DNA of 64,000 bases from Actinomadura_C alba (GTDB taxonomy: Bacteria > Actinomycetota > Actinomycetes > Streptosporangiales > Streptosporangiaceae): the NCBI RefSeq assembly GCF_039530285.1, contig NZ_BAAAOK010000011.1, forward strand, positions 682,001 to 746,000. The letters are read 5' to 3'. Of the stretch, positions 25,655-33,824 are shown one piece after another. The notes beneath the pieces are model-generated. The model had not been told where the DNA came from. It searched no databases and saw only the letters and a list, made by a program, of their open reading frames with translations. The number at the start of each line of letters is the position of its first letter. Positions within the stretch are counted from its first letter, which is position 1. A program made the translations under genes and the position numbers.

Positions 25655-26455
25655 CTAGATGGTGAATCCGGTGGCGACGAGTTTGCTCTCGGCGCCGTCG
25701 TAGACCTTGGGCGCATTCCAGCCGAGGTTGCGGTAGGCCACCACGTCACCGTTGGGCCGGATCGAGATGATCTCCGCGCCGGCGGGGTCGCCGTTCAGAT
25801 CACCGAACTTGGTTCGCACCGGGTCGGTGAACCCCGTCGCCACCAGCTTGTTCTGCCCGCTGTCATACACCCTGGCCGCGTTCCAGCCCAGATTCCGGTA
25901 CGCCACCACATCATCGTTGGAACGCACCTGCACGAGCTCGACCCGGCCGTCATTGTCCACATCCGCGAACTTCGTCGACACCGGGTCGGTGAACCCCGTC
26001 GCCACCAGCTTGTTCTGCCCGCTGTCATACACCCTGGCCGCGTTCCAGCCCAGATTCCGGTACGCCACCACATCACCGTTCGAGCGCACCTGCACCAGCT
26101 CACCCAGGCCGTCACCGTCCACATCCGCGAACTTCGTCGACACCGGGTCACTGAACCCCGTCGCCACCAGCTTGTTCTGCCCGCTGTCATACACCCTGGC
26201 CGCGTTCCAGCCCAGATTCCGGTACGCCACCACATCACCGTTCGAGCGCACCTGCACCAACTCGGCCAGGCCGTCACCGTCCAGATCCTCGAACTTCACC
26301 TCCAACGCCCGCGTGAACCCCGTCGCCACCAGCTTGTTCTGCCCGCTGTCATACACCCTGGCCGCATCCCAGCCCAGATTCCGGTACGCCACCACATCAC
26401 CGTTCGAGCGCACCTGCACCAACTCGGCCAGGCCGTCACCGTCCACATCCGCGAA
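25655..26455 (-). repeat. Tandem 162-bp coding repeats (five units)
   Basis: Units occupy about 26455-26294, 26293-26132, 26131-25970, 25969-25808 and 25807-25655. The core segment recurs at exactly 162-bp spacing (starting at 25831, 25993, 26155 and 26317). The middle units are almost identical at DNA level including third codon positions; the last is more diverged. This implies recent expansion or gene conversion. Confidence 0.92.
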
Positions 26456-27109
26456 CTGCACACTCCCGTCATCGGCGGGCGGAGGCGGAGCGCAGCCGTT
26501 GTTGCTGGTGACATTGCGCCAGGTCATGCCGTCAGTCGTGCCGTAGTTCACCCCATTGAAGACGGCGGCCACCCGTTCGGTGCCCTCGGCTCCCCAGGTG
26601 GCGCTGCCGTTGTTGTCGGCGTCGATGGCCTGCTCCATGTGCAGATGCGGATGGCCGTTGGAGGTCGGCCCTGTCTTGCCGACCCGCCCGATCGTCGCTC
26701 CCTGCGCCACGTTGGCGCCCACGCCGACCGCCCGCGACTGCAGATGGATGTAGGTCGTGAACCACCCACCACCGTGATCGATCTGAATCATGTTCCCGGC
26801 GTTGGAATGGTAGAACGACTGATTCACCCGCCCCGCCGCCGGAGCCACCAGCAGCGCGCCCTCCGTCCCGACCTGATCAGGCTCTTTCACCATGTCCAGC
26901 GCCGGAGCATGAGCCCACGTATCCAGCCGCCATTTCTGCCCACAAGGGAACGGCAACTGAAACGCCGGCCGCGGCCCCGCCGCACTCGCCGGCGACGACA
27001 ACACCGTCACCAGACCACCGGCCACCACAATCCCCGCCGCACCCGCGACGAAGGACCTCACACCCCTCCCACGAATCGACCTCACGAACCGTTCGACGAA
27101 TGGACTCAT
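25655..27109 (-). CDS. Secreted M23-family peptidase with five C-terminal FG-GAP/VCBS-type repeats
   Basis: The 484-residue protein has a signal peptide (SFVAGAAGIVVAGGLVTVLS, cleavage near ASA-AG). Residues about 45-205 form an M23-like lysostaphin/DD-endopeptidase domain with WAHAPALDM, YIHLQSRAVGVGANV and the HxH motif GHPHLHMEQA. After a proline linker (APPPPADDG), five repeats of 54 residues follow, each with an acidic DVDGDG-type calcium loop, LVQVRSNGDVVAYRNLGW, and RVYDSGQNKLVATGF. Repeats of this type form beta-propellers or bind surfaces. It probably cleaves peptidoglycan cross-links outside the cell. The ATG at 27109 has GAGAGG upstream. A decayed relative lies directly upstream. 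Confidence 0.88.
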   Translation of the reverse strand: MSPFVERFVRSIRGRGVRSFVAGAAGIVVAGGLVTVLSSPASAAGPRPAFQLPFPCGQKWRLDTWAHAPALDMVKEPDQVGTEGALLVAPAAGRVNQSFYHSNAGNMIQIDHGGGWFTTYIHLQSRAVGVGANVAQGATIGRVGKTGPTSNGHPHLHMEQAIDADNNGSATWGAEGTERVAAVFNGVNYGTTDGMTWRNVTSNNGCAPPPPADDGSVQFADVDGDGLAELVQVRSNGDVVAYRNLGWDAARVYDSGQNKLVATGFTRALEVKFEDLDGDGLAELVQVRSNGDVVAYRNLGWNAARVYDSGQNKLVATGFSDPVSTKFADVDGDGLGELVQVRSNGDVVAYRNLGWNAARVYDSGQNKLVATGFTDPVSTKFADVDNDGRVELVQVRSNDDVVAYRNLGWNAARVYDSGQNKLVATGFTDPVRTKFGDLNGDPAGAEIISIRPNGDVVAYRNLGWNAPKVYDGAESKLVATGFTI

Positions 27110-27124
27110 CGGGCGTACCTCTCT

Positions 27125-27368
27125 TCAGAAGATAGCTGTCATCGACTGCTGGCCGATGCCCACCAGGACCCGGCCGCCGGCCCACATTCCCGTACCAATG
27201 ACATCCGTCGCACTATGCGGATACGCGAACAGATCACCATTCGCCGCACGAGCGATCAGATCCACCCGGTCATCACCATTCACATCCGCCGCCATAATCG
27301 CCGTCATCGACTGACGGCCGACCCCTCCCACGAACCGACTTCACGAGCCGTTCGACGCATCGGTGCAT
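27125..27368 (-). pseudogene. Remnant of a paralogous secreted FG-GAP protein
   Basis: From ATG 27368 the minus strand reads MHRCVERLVKSVRGRG, closely matching the N-terminus of the neighbouring M23 protein (MSPFVERFVRSIRGRG), with matching DNA as well. It then passes, in a shifted frame and without signal peptide or peptidase domain, into a repeat-like sequence: SMTAIMAADVNGDDRVDLIA, LFAYPHSATDVIGTGMWAGG, ending GIGQQSMTAIF and a stop at 27125-27127. The middle of the gene is deleted and the two ends are out of frame. It lies 15 bp upstream of the intact gene. A short translated repeat peptide from GTG 27331 cannot be excluded. Confidence 0.75.
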
Positions 27369-27840
27369 CTGTGTTCCCTTTCTCCTGTGCCATCCCATGC
27401 GATGGGAACGGATCCGGCCGTCCCACTGACGAACCAGGGATGTCGTGGTGCGGAACCGGGTGTGGCACCCTACGAGAAGGTGTCAGCGGACAAAGCGTAA
27501 GTAGCGCTCCTTGCAAATCGCTTACACACTGCGGTGACCTGCGATTTCGCCTTCCACGAAACGCTCTACCCGGCCCGCGCATCACGGTTTTGCGGGATCC
27601 GCCGCGAGAAAGGTGGGCGTGCGGGTCGCGCGTCCAGAACCGGTGTGTCACCCTGCAGTAGTGCATCAGCGCGCAGAGCGTAGGACGGGCCGGCTCTTAG
27701 CTCGCACCCTGATTCCGTTGACTTGCACCTCCGCAATCATGTGACGCACTCTTCCTCTCGGGCCGCTCGCCTTTCATCACCGCCGTACCGGCTCGAGCGC
27801 CGATCGACCGGCGCTCGGGTACGGAACGGGGAGGGGACAC
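27369..27840. repeat. 472-bp non-coding region with an imperfect direct duplication
   Basis: The block 27452-27501 (GGAACCGGGTGTGGCACCCT onward to AGCGTAAG) recurs in diverged form at 27635-27683 (AGAACCGGTGTGTCACCCTG onward to AGCGTAGG), about 183 bp apart in the same orientation. No credible ORF was found here. The region should contain the divergent promoters for the M23 locus and the SARP-type regulator. The duplication may be two copies of an old promoter from the duplicated gene pair. Confidence 0.5.
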
Positions 27841-30800
27841 ATGAACGAGCCGCGACTTCGTTTCGGTGTACTTGGGCCTCTGGTCGCAGAGAAGCACGGC
27901 CGGCCGATCGACCTGCCCCGGTCAAAGATCATGCGGGGGCTGCTGGGCGTCCTGCTGCTCGCCCAGCCGCAAGCGCTGTCCGCGGAGCGAATGCTCGACC
28001 TGGTGTGGTCGGCGCGCGGCTCCCGTACCGGCCGCGGCACCGTGCAGGTCGGCATCTCCCGCCTCCGGGAGTGGCTCACCGAGTTCACCGCCGGCGAGCC
28101 CGGCCTGATCAGCGTCGATCACGACGCGTCCGGCTACCGCCTGTCCGTGGATCCGTTGGCCGTGGACATGTCACGGTTCCGGCTGCTGACCGCCGAGGCC
28201 GAGGGCGCCGCCCCGGCCGAGCGCCGGCGGCTCCTGGAGCGGGCCGTGGAGTTGTCACGGGGCCCCGTCCTCGCCGACCTCCCCCATCTGGCCTTGGGCG
28301 ACCGGCTGCTGCGCAGTGCCCACGAAGAGGTTCGCGCCACCTTCCTGGCGTTCGCCGAGACGGCGCTGGCGGAGGGCCGGCCGCACGAGGCCCTCGGGCC
28401 CCTCGACGCGATGGCCGCCGCGGCCCCGCTCGACGAACCCGTGCACGCGTGGCTGCTGAAGCTGCTGGCGGCGTGCGAACGGCCGGCGGAGGCCCTCGCG
28501 CGCTATGAGTCCCTGCGCACCAGGCTCACCGAGAACCTCGGGGTGAGCCCGAGCACGGAGGTACAGCAGGCGCACCTGGCGATCCTCGCCCGCGACCGCG
28601 AGATCATCGTCGCGACCCCGTCGGCTCCGTGCCTTCTGCCGCCCGACATCGTGGACTTCGTCGGCCGCGGCGAGCAGGTGGAGCGGCTGGTGAAACTGCT
28701 CGCGGGCGACGGCCGCTCAATGGCGACGGCACTGGTCGTCGGCGAGGGCGGGATCGGCAAGACCACCCTCGTCACGCACGTGGCGCACCGGGTCAGGACG
28801 GCCTTCCCCGACGGCCAGATGTACGTCGATCTGCAGGGGGCCGAGGCGCTTCCGGCCGATCCCGGCGAGGTGCTCGGGCGGTTCCTGACCGCACTCGGGG
28901 TCGACGGCCGGGCGCTGCCCAAGAGCGTGGCGGAGCGCGCGGAGCGGCTCCGGAGCCTGGTCGCCGACCGGCGCGTCCTCATGGTGCTCGACAACGCCGC
29001 CGACGAACGGCAGATCCGGCCCCTGCTGCCCGGCGGCAGCGGCTGTGCCGTACTCGTCAACGGCCGCCGCAGGTTGCCCGGACTCAGCGCCCACACCATG
29101 CAGCTCACGGCGTTCGACGCAGAGACCGCGCTTGCACTGCTCCGCCGGATGATCGGGCACAAGCGGGTGCTGTCCGAACCCGACGCGGCCAGGGAGATCG
29201 TGGATCTGTGCGGCGGCCTGCCGCTGGCCGTACGGATAGCCGGGGCGCGGCTCGCGGCGCGGGAGCGGTGGAGCCTCGCACACCTCGCGGACCGTCTGCG
29301 CCTGGAACGGCGGCGGCTCGACGAACTCTCCGCCGGAGACCTCACCGTCCGGGCGAGCCTGACCATGAGCTACCGGACGCTCGACGCCCCGGCGAGGCGC
29401 GCGTTCCGGCTGCTCGGGCTGCTCGATGTACCCGACTTTCCGGTATGGGTCTGTGCGGCGCTGCTCGACATCGCCACTGACGAGGCCGAGGCCCTGCTCG
29501 ACGCGCTCATGGACGCGCTGCTCCTGGTCTGTGTCGGCACCGACGCCTGCGGCAACTTCCGCTACCGCTTCCACGACCTGGTGCGGCTGTACGCACGAGA
29601 GCGCGCCGAGGCCGAGGACGGCTCGGCCGAGTGCGCGGCGGCGGTCGGCCGCGCACTCGGGGCGTGGCTGGCGCTGGCCGAGGCGGCGGACCGCGGGCTG
29701 CCCGAGCGCGTGGCCGCCGACATCGACGGCCCGGCCCGCCGTCGGCCGCCGTACCCCCCGATCGAGCCGGTCGCGACGGCCGACTGCCTCAACTGGTTCG
29801 ACAGCGAGCGCGCGGCTCTCGCCGCCTGCGTCGCGCAGGCCGCCGCGGCCGGGTTCACCGACCTGGCGTGGGAACTGGCGGCGCGCTCGCTCAGCTACTA
29901 CGCGTTCCGCGGTCTGTACGAGGACTGGTCGCACACCCATGAGGTCGCGCGCCGCGCCTGCATGCTGGCCGGCGACCGCCTCGGCGAGGCCGTCATGGTG
30001 CGCAACCTCAGCTGTCTGCGCATGACCGGCGTCAAGGCCGGACCTGGAACGGTCCCAGCGCGCATCGCGGCGGCCCTGCGGACGTTCCGCGAGTCGGGCC
30101 TGAGGCACGGCGAGGTAGACATGCTGGGCATGTTCGTCTTCTCGCTCCGTGGCGGTCGCCCGCTCGACGATGTCCTGGCGATGGCGGACGCGGCCATGGA
30201 CAAGGCCGAGGGCATCGGATACGAGCTCGGCCAGACCCGCCTTTGGTACATGCGGGCGCTGGCCCACCGCGAGCAGGGGCGCTATCCGGACGCCATTCGG
30301 TGCGCGGAGCGCTGTCTCGACATGGCCGCCGACGCGGGCACCGCTCACGACCGGGTCCTCGCGCTCTGGGAGATGGCGGCCGCGTGCCACGGCGAGACCG
30401 ACTCGGCACGGATCTCCGAACGGGTACGGGAGGGGATCGACGTCTGCCGGCGCCGGGGCGAACGGCTGCTGGAGGCCTACCTGCTGCTGTCGCACGGCGA
30501 ACTCCATCTCCAGGCAGGGCGCCTCACCAGCGCTCGTGCGCAGACCGAGAAGGCCCTCGCGGTGTTCGACGAGCACGTGATCCTGTTCGGCCGGGGGGCC
30601 GCACACCGCCTGCTCGGCCGGTTGCACCATGTCGAGAACCGTCCCGCGCTGGCGGTACCGCACTTCATCCGCGCCGAGCGCGCCTTCCTCCGGCTGCGCA
30701 ACACCCTCGAACAGGCCATGACGCTCAAGGCCATGGCGGAGAGCATGTACGCCAACGGGCAGCACACTGCCGCCGAGCGCACGCGCAGACGGGCGCACAC

Positions 30801-30864
30801 GCTGTTCGTACGCATCGGCAACGGCACCGAGGCCGCCGCCGTACGGGGCCTCGGCGCGCTGTGA
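27841..30864 (+). CDS. Large SARP/AfsR-type regulator: BTAD, NB-ARC and TPR domains
   Basis: 1007 residues. The N-terminus (MNEPRLRFGVLGPLVAEKHG) begins an OmpR-type winged helix. Residues about 95-250 form a bacterial transcriptional activation domain (RGPVLADLPHLALGDRLLRS, ALARYESLRTRLTENLGVSP). An NB-ARC/STAND ATPase follows at about 280-560, with P-loop VVGEGGIGKTTLVTH, VLMVLDNAADERQIRPLLPG and CGGLPLAVRIAGARLA. The rest is helical TPR-like repeats (AIRCAERCLDMAADAG, ARTEKALAV-type). This is the AfsR layout, an ATP-dependent activator of secondary metabolism or development. The ATG at 27841 has GGGGAGGGG upstream. No biosynthetic cluster adjoins it, so it may act on genes elsewhere or on the divergent M23 locus. 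Confidence 0.9.
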   Translation: MNEPRLRFGVLGPLVAEKHGRPIDLPRSKIMRGLLGVLLLAQPQALSAERMLDLVWSARGSRTGRGTVQVGISRLREWLTEFTAGEPGLISVDHDASGYRLSVDPLAVDMSRFRLLTAEAEGAAPAERRRLLERAVELSRGPVLADLPHLALGDRLLRSAHEEVRATFLAFAETALAEGRPHEALGPLDAMAAAAPLDEPVHAWLLKLLAACERPAEALARYESLRTRLTENLGVSPSTEVQQAHLAILARDREIIVATPSAPCLLPPDIVDFVGRGEQVERLVKLLAGDGRSMATALVVGEGGIGKTTLVTHVAHRVRTAFPDGQMYVDLQGAEALPADPGEVLGRFLTALGVDGRALPKSVAERAERLRSLVADRRVLMVLDNAADERQIRPLLPGGSGCAVLVNGRRRLPGLSAHTMQLTAFDAETALALLRRMIGHKRVLSEPDAAREIVDLCGGLPLAVRIAGARLAARERWSLAHLADRLRLERRRLDELSAGDLTVRASLTMSYRTLDAPARRAFRLLGLLDVPDFPVWVCAALLDIATDEAEALLDALMDALLLVCVGTDACGNFRYRFHDLVRLYARERAEAEDGSAECAAAVGRALGAWLALAEAADRGLPERVAADIDGPARRRPPYPPIEPVATADCLNWFDSERAALAACVAQAAAAGFTDLAWELAARSLSYYAFRGLYEDWSHTHEVARRACMLAGDRLGEAVMVRNLSCLRMTGVKAGPGTVPARIAAALRTFRESGLRHGEVDMLGMFVFSLRGGRPLDDVLAMADAAMDKAEGIGYELGQTRLWYMRALAHREQGRYPDAIRCAERCLDMAADAGTAHDRVLALWEMAAACHGETDSARISERVREGIDVCRRRGERLLEAYLLLSHGELHLQAGRLTSARAQTEKALAVFDEHVILFGRGAAHRLLGRLHHVENRPALAVPHFIRAERAFLRLRNTLEQAMTLKAMAESMYANGQHTAAERTRRRAHTLFVRIGNGTEAAAVRGLGAL

Positions 30865-30910
30865 CACGGCCGGTGCCTCTACGTCTACGTATACGAAGAC
30901 GACGCCCCGG

Positions 30911-30949
30911 GCGCCGGGCCCGGCCTCACCTTCTGGCCGGGCCCGGCGC
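30911..30949. terminator. Strong terminator between the SARP regulator and acyl-CoA dehydrogenase genes
   Basis: GCGCCGGGCCCGGCC (30911-30925) is exactly complementary to 30935-30949 with a 9-base loop, between convergent genes. Confidence 0.85.
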
Positions 30950-30973
30950 GGCGGCCTTTCCGCGGACCACTCG

Positions 30974-32167
30974 TCACGCCGATCGCTGCGCGTACTCCTC
31001 GAGCAGACGGCGACCGATGATCATTTTCTGGATGTCGGCCGTTCCCTCGCCGATGAGCAACATGGGCGCCTCGCGATAGAGCCGCTCGATCTCGTACTCC
31101 TTGGAATACCCGTAGCCGCCATGGATTCGAAAGGCGTCCTCGACGACCTCTTTGCAGTATTCGCCGGCGAGATATTTGGCCATGCCCGCCTCGAGGTCGT
31201 TGCGTGCCCCGCTGTCCTTGCGCCGCGCGGCCATGACCGTCATCTGGTGCGCCGCCTCGACCTTGGTGGCCATCTCGGCGAGCCGGAACTGCACGGCCTG
31301 GTGGTCGGCGATCCGCTTGCCGAACGTCTCGCGCCGCTGGGCGTACGACGCCGCGAGCTCGAACGCGCGCAGGGCCACTCCGCAGCCGCGCGCGGCCACG
31401 TTGACCCGGCCCACCTCGACGCCGTCCATCATCTGGTAGAAGCCCCGGCCGGGCTCGCCGCCGAGGATCTGCCCGGCACCGACGCGGTGACCCGCGAAGA
31501 TCAGTTCGGTCGTGTCGACGCCCTTGTACCCCATCTTTTCGATCTTGCCTGGCACGGTGAGCCCGGGTTCGACCTCGCCGAAGCCGGGTTCCTTGTCGAT
31601 GAGGAACGTCGTCATGCCGCGGTGGCCCGCGTCCGGATCGGTCCGGACCAGCGTCGCGACGAGGTTCGCCGACGCCCCGTTGGTCAGCCACATCTTCTGG
31701 CCGTCGATGACGTAGTCGTCACCGTCCCGCACCGCCCGCGTCTTGATCGCCGAGACGTCGGAACCGCAACCCGGCTCGGACATGGAGAACGCGCCGCAGA
31801 TGCTCCCCTCGGCCATCCGGGGCAGATAACGCGCCTTCTGCCGCGGGGTGCCGTGCTGTTCGATCATCCACGCAACGATGAAGTGCGTGTTGATGATGCC
31901 CGAGACGCTCATCCAGCCCCGGGACAGCTCCTCCACCACGAGCGCGTAGGTCAGCAGCGACTCACCGAGCCCGCCGTATTCTTCGGGGATCACGAGCCCG
32001 AAGAGCCCCATCTCCCGCATGCCCTCGACGATCTGCGATGGGTAGGCGTCGGCGTGCTCCAGCGCGGTCGCGACCGGCAGGATCTCCCTGTCGACGAACT
32101 CCCGCACCGTGGCGAGCATCTCGAGCTGGACGTCGGTCAGCCCGTCCGTCTGCGCGAGGCGTCTCAC
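30974..32167 (-). CDS. Acyl-CoA dehydrogenase
   Basis: The 397-residue protein has the acyl-CoA dehydrogenase signatures: AFSMSEPGCGSDVSAIKTRA, KMWLTNGASANLV, RRETFGKRIADHQAVQFRLA, FRIHGGYGYSKEYEIERLYR, and the catalytic-base region APMLLIGEGTADIQKMII. It forms an FAD tetramer oxidising acyl-CoA to enoyl-CoA in the cytosol. The start is GTG 32167 with AGGGAG 7 bases upstream. No other beta-oxidation gene is adjacent. Chain-length specificity cannot be read. Confidence 0.95.
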   Translation of the reverse strand: MRRLAQTDGLTDVQLEMLATVREFVDREILPVATALEHADAYPSQIVEGMREMGLFGLVIPEEYGGLGESLLTYALVVEELSRGWMSVSGIINTHFIVAWMIEQHGTPRQKARYLPRMAEGSICGAFSMSEPGCGSDVSAIKTRAVRDGDDYVIDGQKMWLTNGASANLVATLVRTDPDAGHRGMTTFLIDKEPGFGEVEPGLTVPGKIEKMGYKGVDTTELIFAGHRVGAGQILGGEPGRGFYQMMDGVEVGRVNVAARGCGVALRAFELAASYAQRRETFGKRIADHQAVQFRLAEMATKVEAAHQMTVMAARRKDSGARNDLEAGMAKYLAGEYCKEVVEDAFRIHGGYGYSKEYEIERLYREAPMLLIGEGTADIQKMIIGRRLLEEYAQRSA

Positions 32168-32374
32168 GAAACGCTCCCTTCATCAAGATCCGTCCAGACT
32201 CTAACCCTCCCCTCCGGAACCCCTCATCCGGGTCATGCGGAAGGACCGCCGCGGCCCTTCGGCACGTGTCTTCGGGGGCGCTGGACGGCCGCCGGATGGC
32301 TCGACCACCCGGCATTCGTGGCCGTGCGCGACGTCATCACCCGCGGCGCGGAGGCCGGTTCGCTGAGGTGAGCG

Positions 32375-33781
32375 TCACGCAGGCGCGCTCAATGGATCGT
32401 TCGGGGATCTTCGTGGGGTGACCGCGTCGAGGCCGCGCCGCCGGAAGGCGAAGAGCACGATCAGGGCGAACACGCCGAGTTGGGCGGCGGTGCCCACGAT
32501 GCTCTGCCAGGGCGCGTCCGTGACCTGGAGCACGTCGCTCAGCTGCCCGGTCGCCGCCGGCAGCAGGAACGCCACGAGGTTGTTCAGTACGTGCAACGCG
32601 ATGGGCGCTTCGAGCCCGCCCGTGCGCACTGCCAGCCAGCCCGTCATGAGCCCGAACAGGAAAACGTCGAGCAGCGCCCAGCTCCGGTGGGCGTGACCGG
32701 CGGTGAACACCATGGCGCTGATGACGATGGCCGGCCACGGTGTGCGGAAGACGACGCTCGCCGCCCGCCCGATCCGGCCTGTACGCGTCTCCAGAGTGCA
32801 CGAGGCGATGGCCTGCAGGAGCCAGCCGCGAAAGACGTACTCCTCCGCCGCGGCCTGGAACGGCACCAGCAGAATGATCATCAGCGCGGCGGGCAGGAAG
32901 GTCCCCCAGCCGATCCAGCCGACCGTCGAGGAGTCCTCCTCGCCGGTACCGGCGAACGTCATCCACGACACGGCGTACGACGCCAGGCACGCGAGGACGG
33001 CGATCCCGGCGCAGACGAGCAGCCAGCGGCCCCGCACTCGGCCCGTGACCGAGGACAACGACCCGGCCGGCCGGCGCTGCACGACCCAGGCCGCCAGCAG
33101 TACCACCGGCGTGAGGACGGCGAGCGACACGAGCTGGACCCCGAGGTCCACGGTCGGGTCCTTGAAGATCTGACCGGCGCCCATGTCGGTCATGGGAGCC
33201 TCGCCCAGGATGATCGCGACGGTCATCGCGCCCATCGACACGCCCAGCAGCACCGCGAGTCCGACGGCGATGGCGAACAGCGTGCCGACGAGCGGTCGCC
33301 ACCATCGGTGCACCTGCGTGCGGGCCTGCCGGTGGAAGGCCGTGCCCGGTTCCGGCCGGACGACCCACGATCGCCTCGCGGGCGGCGCCGGGATCCCCGT
33401 CGCTCCCCCGCCATACGGCCCGTACGGGCCAGGCCACCCGGCGGGCGCGTTCGGAGGGTAGGGCGCGTACTGCCCTGGGGGTGGGCCCTGTGCGTAGGGA
33501 GGGTATTGCCCCTCGGATGCGTACTGTCCCTCGGGCGCGTACTGTCCCTCGGGCGCGTACCGCCCGTCGGGTGCGTACGGCCCGTGGGACGGGCGCTGCT
33601 CGTGGGGTGGCTGCTGCTCGGGACGCCGCTTGGGCGGTGCGGGCTCGTGAGCGGGCTCGTGAGCGGGCTCGTGGGAGGGCTCGTGAGAGCTGCCGGCACC
33701 GAGTGACGGGACGTGAGGAGGGGGCGCCAGACCAGGGTCGGGCAGAGCCCAGCCCTCGCCCGGTTGGTCGGGCGTCTTCAT
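32375..33781 (-). CDS. CPBP-family intramembrane metalloprotease with a repetitive N-terminal tail
   Basis: 468 residues. The first 135 residues are a low-complexity cytosolic tail with HEPA repeats and YAPEGQ/YASEGQ repeats plus Pro/Gly/Tyr-rich sequence. The rest has about eight membrane segments with the CPBP (Abi/CAAX protease) motifs: EEYVFRGWLL (EExxxR) near residue 315, FTAGHAHRSW, and HVLNNLVAF. Members cleave substrates within the membrane, or in some cases act without proteolysis. The ATG at 33781 begins MKTPDQPGEGWALPDP. It is not in a clear operon. The 207 bp between it and the acyl-CoA dehydrogenase start hold no convincing gene. Confidence 0.9.
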   Translation of the reverse strand: MKTPDQPGEGWALPDPGLAPPPHVPSLGAGSSHEPSHEPAHEPAHEPAPPKRRPEQQPPHEQRPSHGPYAPDGRYAPEGQYAPEGQYASEGQYPPYAQGPPPGQYAPYPPNAPAGWPGPYGPYGGGATGIPAPPARRSWVVRPEPGTAFHRQARTQVHRWWRPLVGTLFAIAVGLAVLLGVSMGAMTVAIILGEAPMTDMGAGQIFKDPTVDLGVQLVSLAVLTPVVLLAAWVVQRRPAGSLSSVTGRVRGRWLLVCAGIAVLACLASYAVSWMTFAGTGEEDSSTVGWIGWGTFLPAALMIILLVPFQAAAEEYVFRGWLLQAIASCTLETRTGRIGRAASVVFRTPWPAIVISAMVFTAGHAHRSWALLDVFLFGLMTGWLAVRTGGLEAPIALHVLNNLVAFLLPAATGQLSDVLQVTDAPWQSIVGTAAQLGVFALIVLFAFRRRGLDAVTPRRSPNDPLSAPA

Positions 33782-33824
33782 ATTTGGGAGCTTATGGCAT
33801 ATCGCCTAATCTCCCGGTAAGAGG

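Noticed and set aside
25831..26360. CRISPR-like regular repeats
   Set aside because: Spacing is exactly 162 bp, units lack unique spacers and encode protein repeats in the M23 gene.
25331..27661. 776-codon open frame on the plus strand opposite the M23 gene
   Set aside because: It lies entirely opposite the repeat-containing M23 gene and nadR end, its translated repeats are the mirror of the real ones, and it has no recognisable domain. It is open because of GC-rich codon bias.
27841..30864. A secondary-metabolite gene cluster suggested by the SARP/AfsR-type regulator
   Set aside because: No polyketide, peptide, terpene or tailoring gene flanks it; the acyl-CoA dehydrogenase alone is not evidence of a cluster.
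32180..32371. Plus-strand frame ending GWLDHPAFVAVRDVITRGAEAGSLR, as a possible gene fragment
   Set aside because: The sequence looks vaguely protein-like but has no start, no ribosome site and no recognised family; treated as non-coding gap between two leftward genes.
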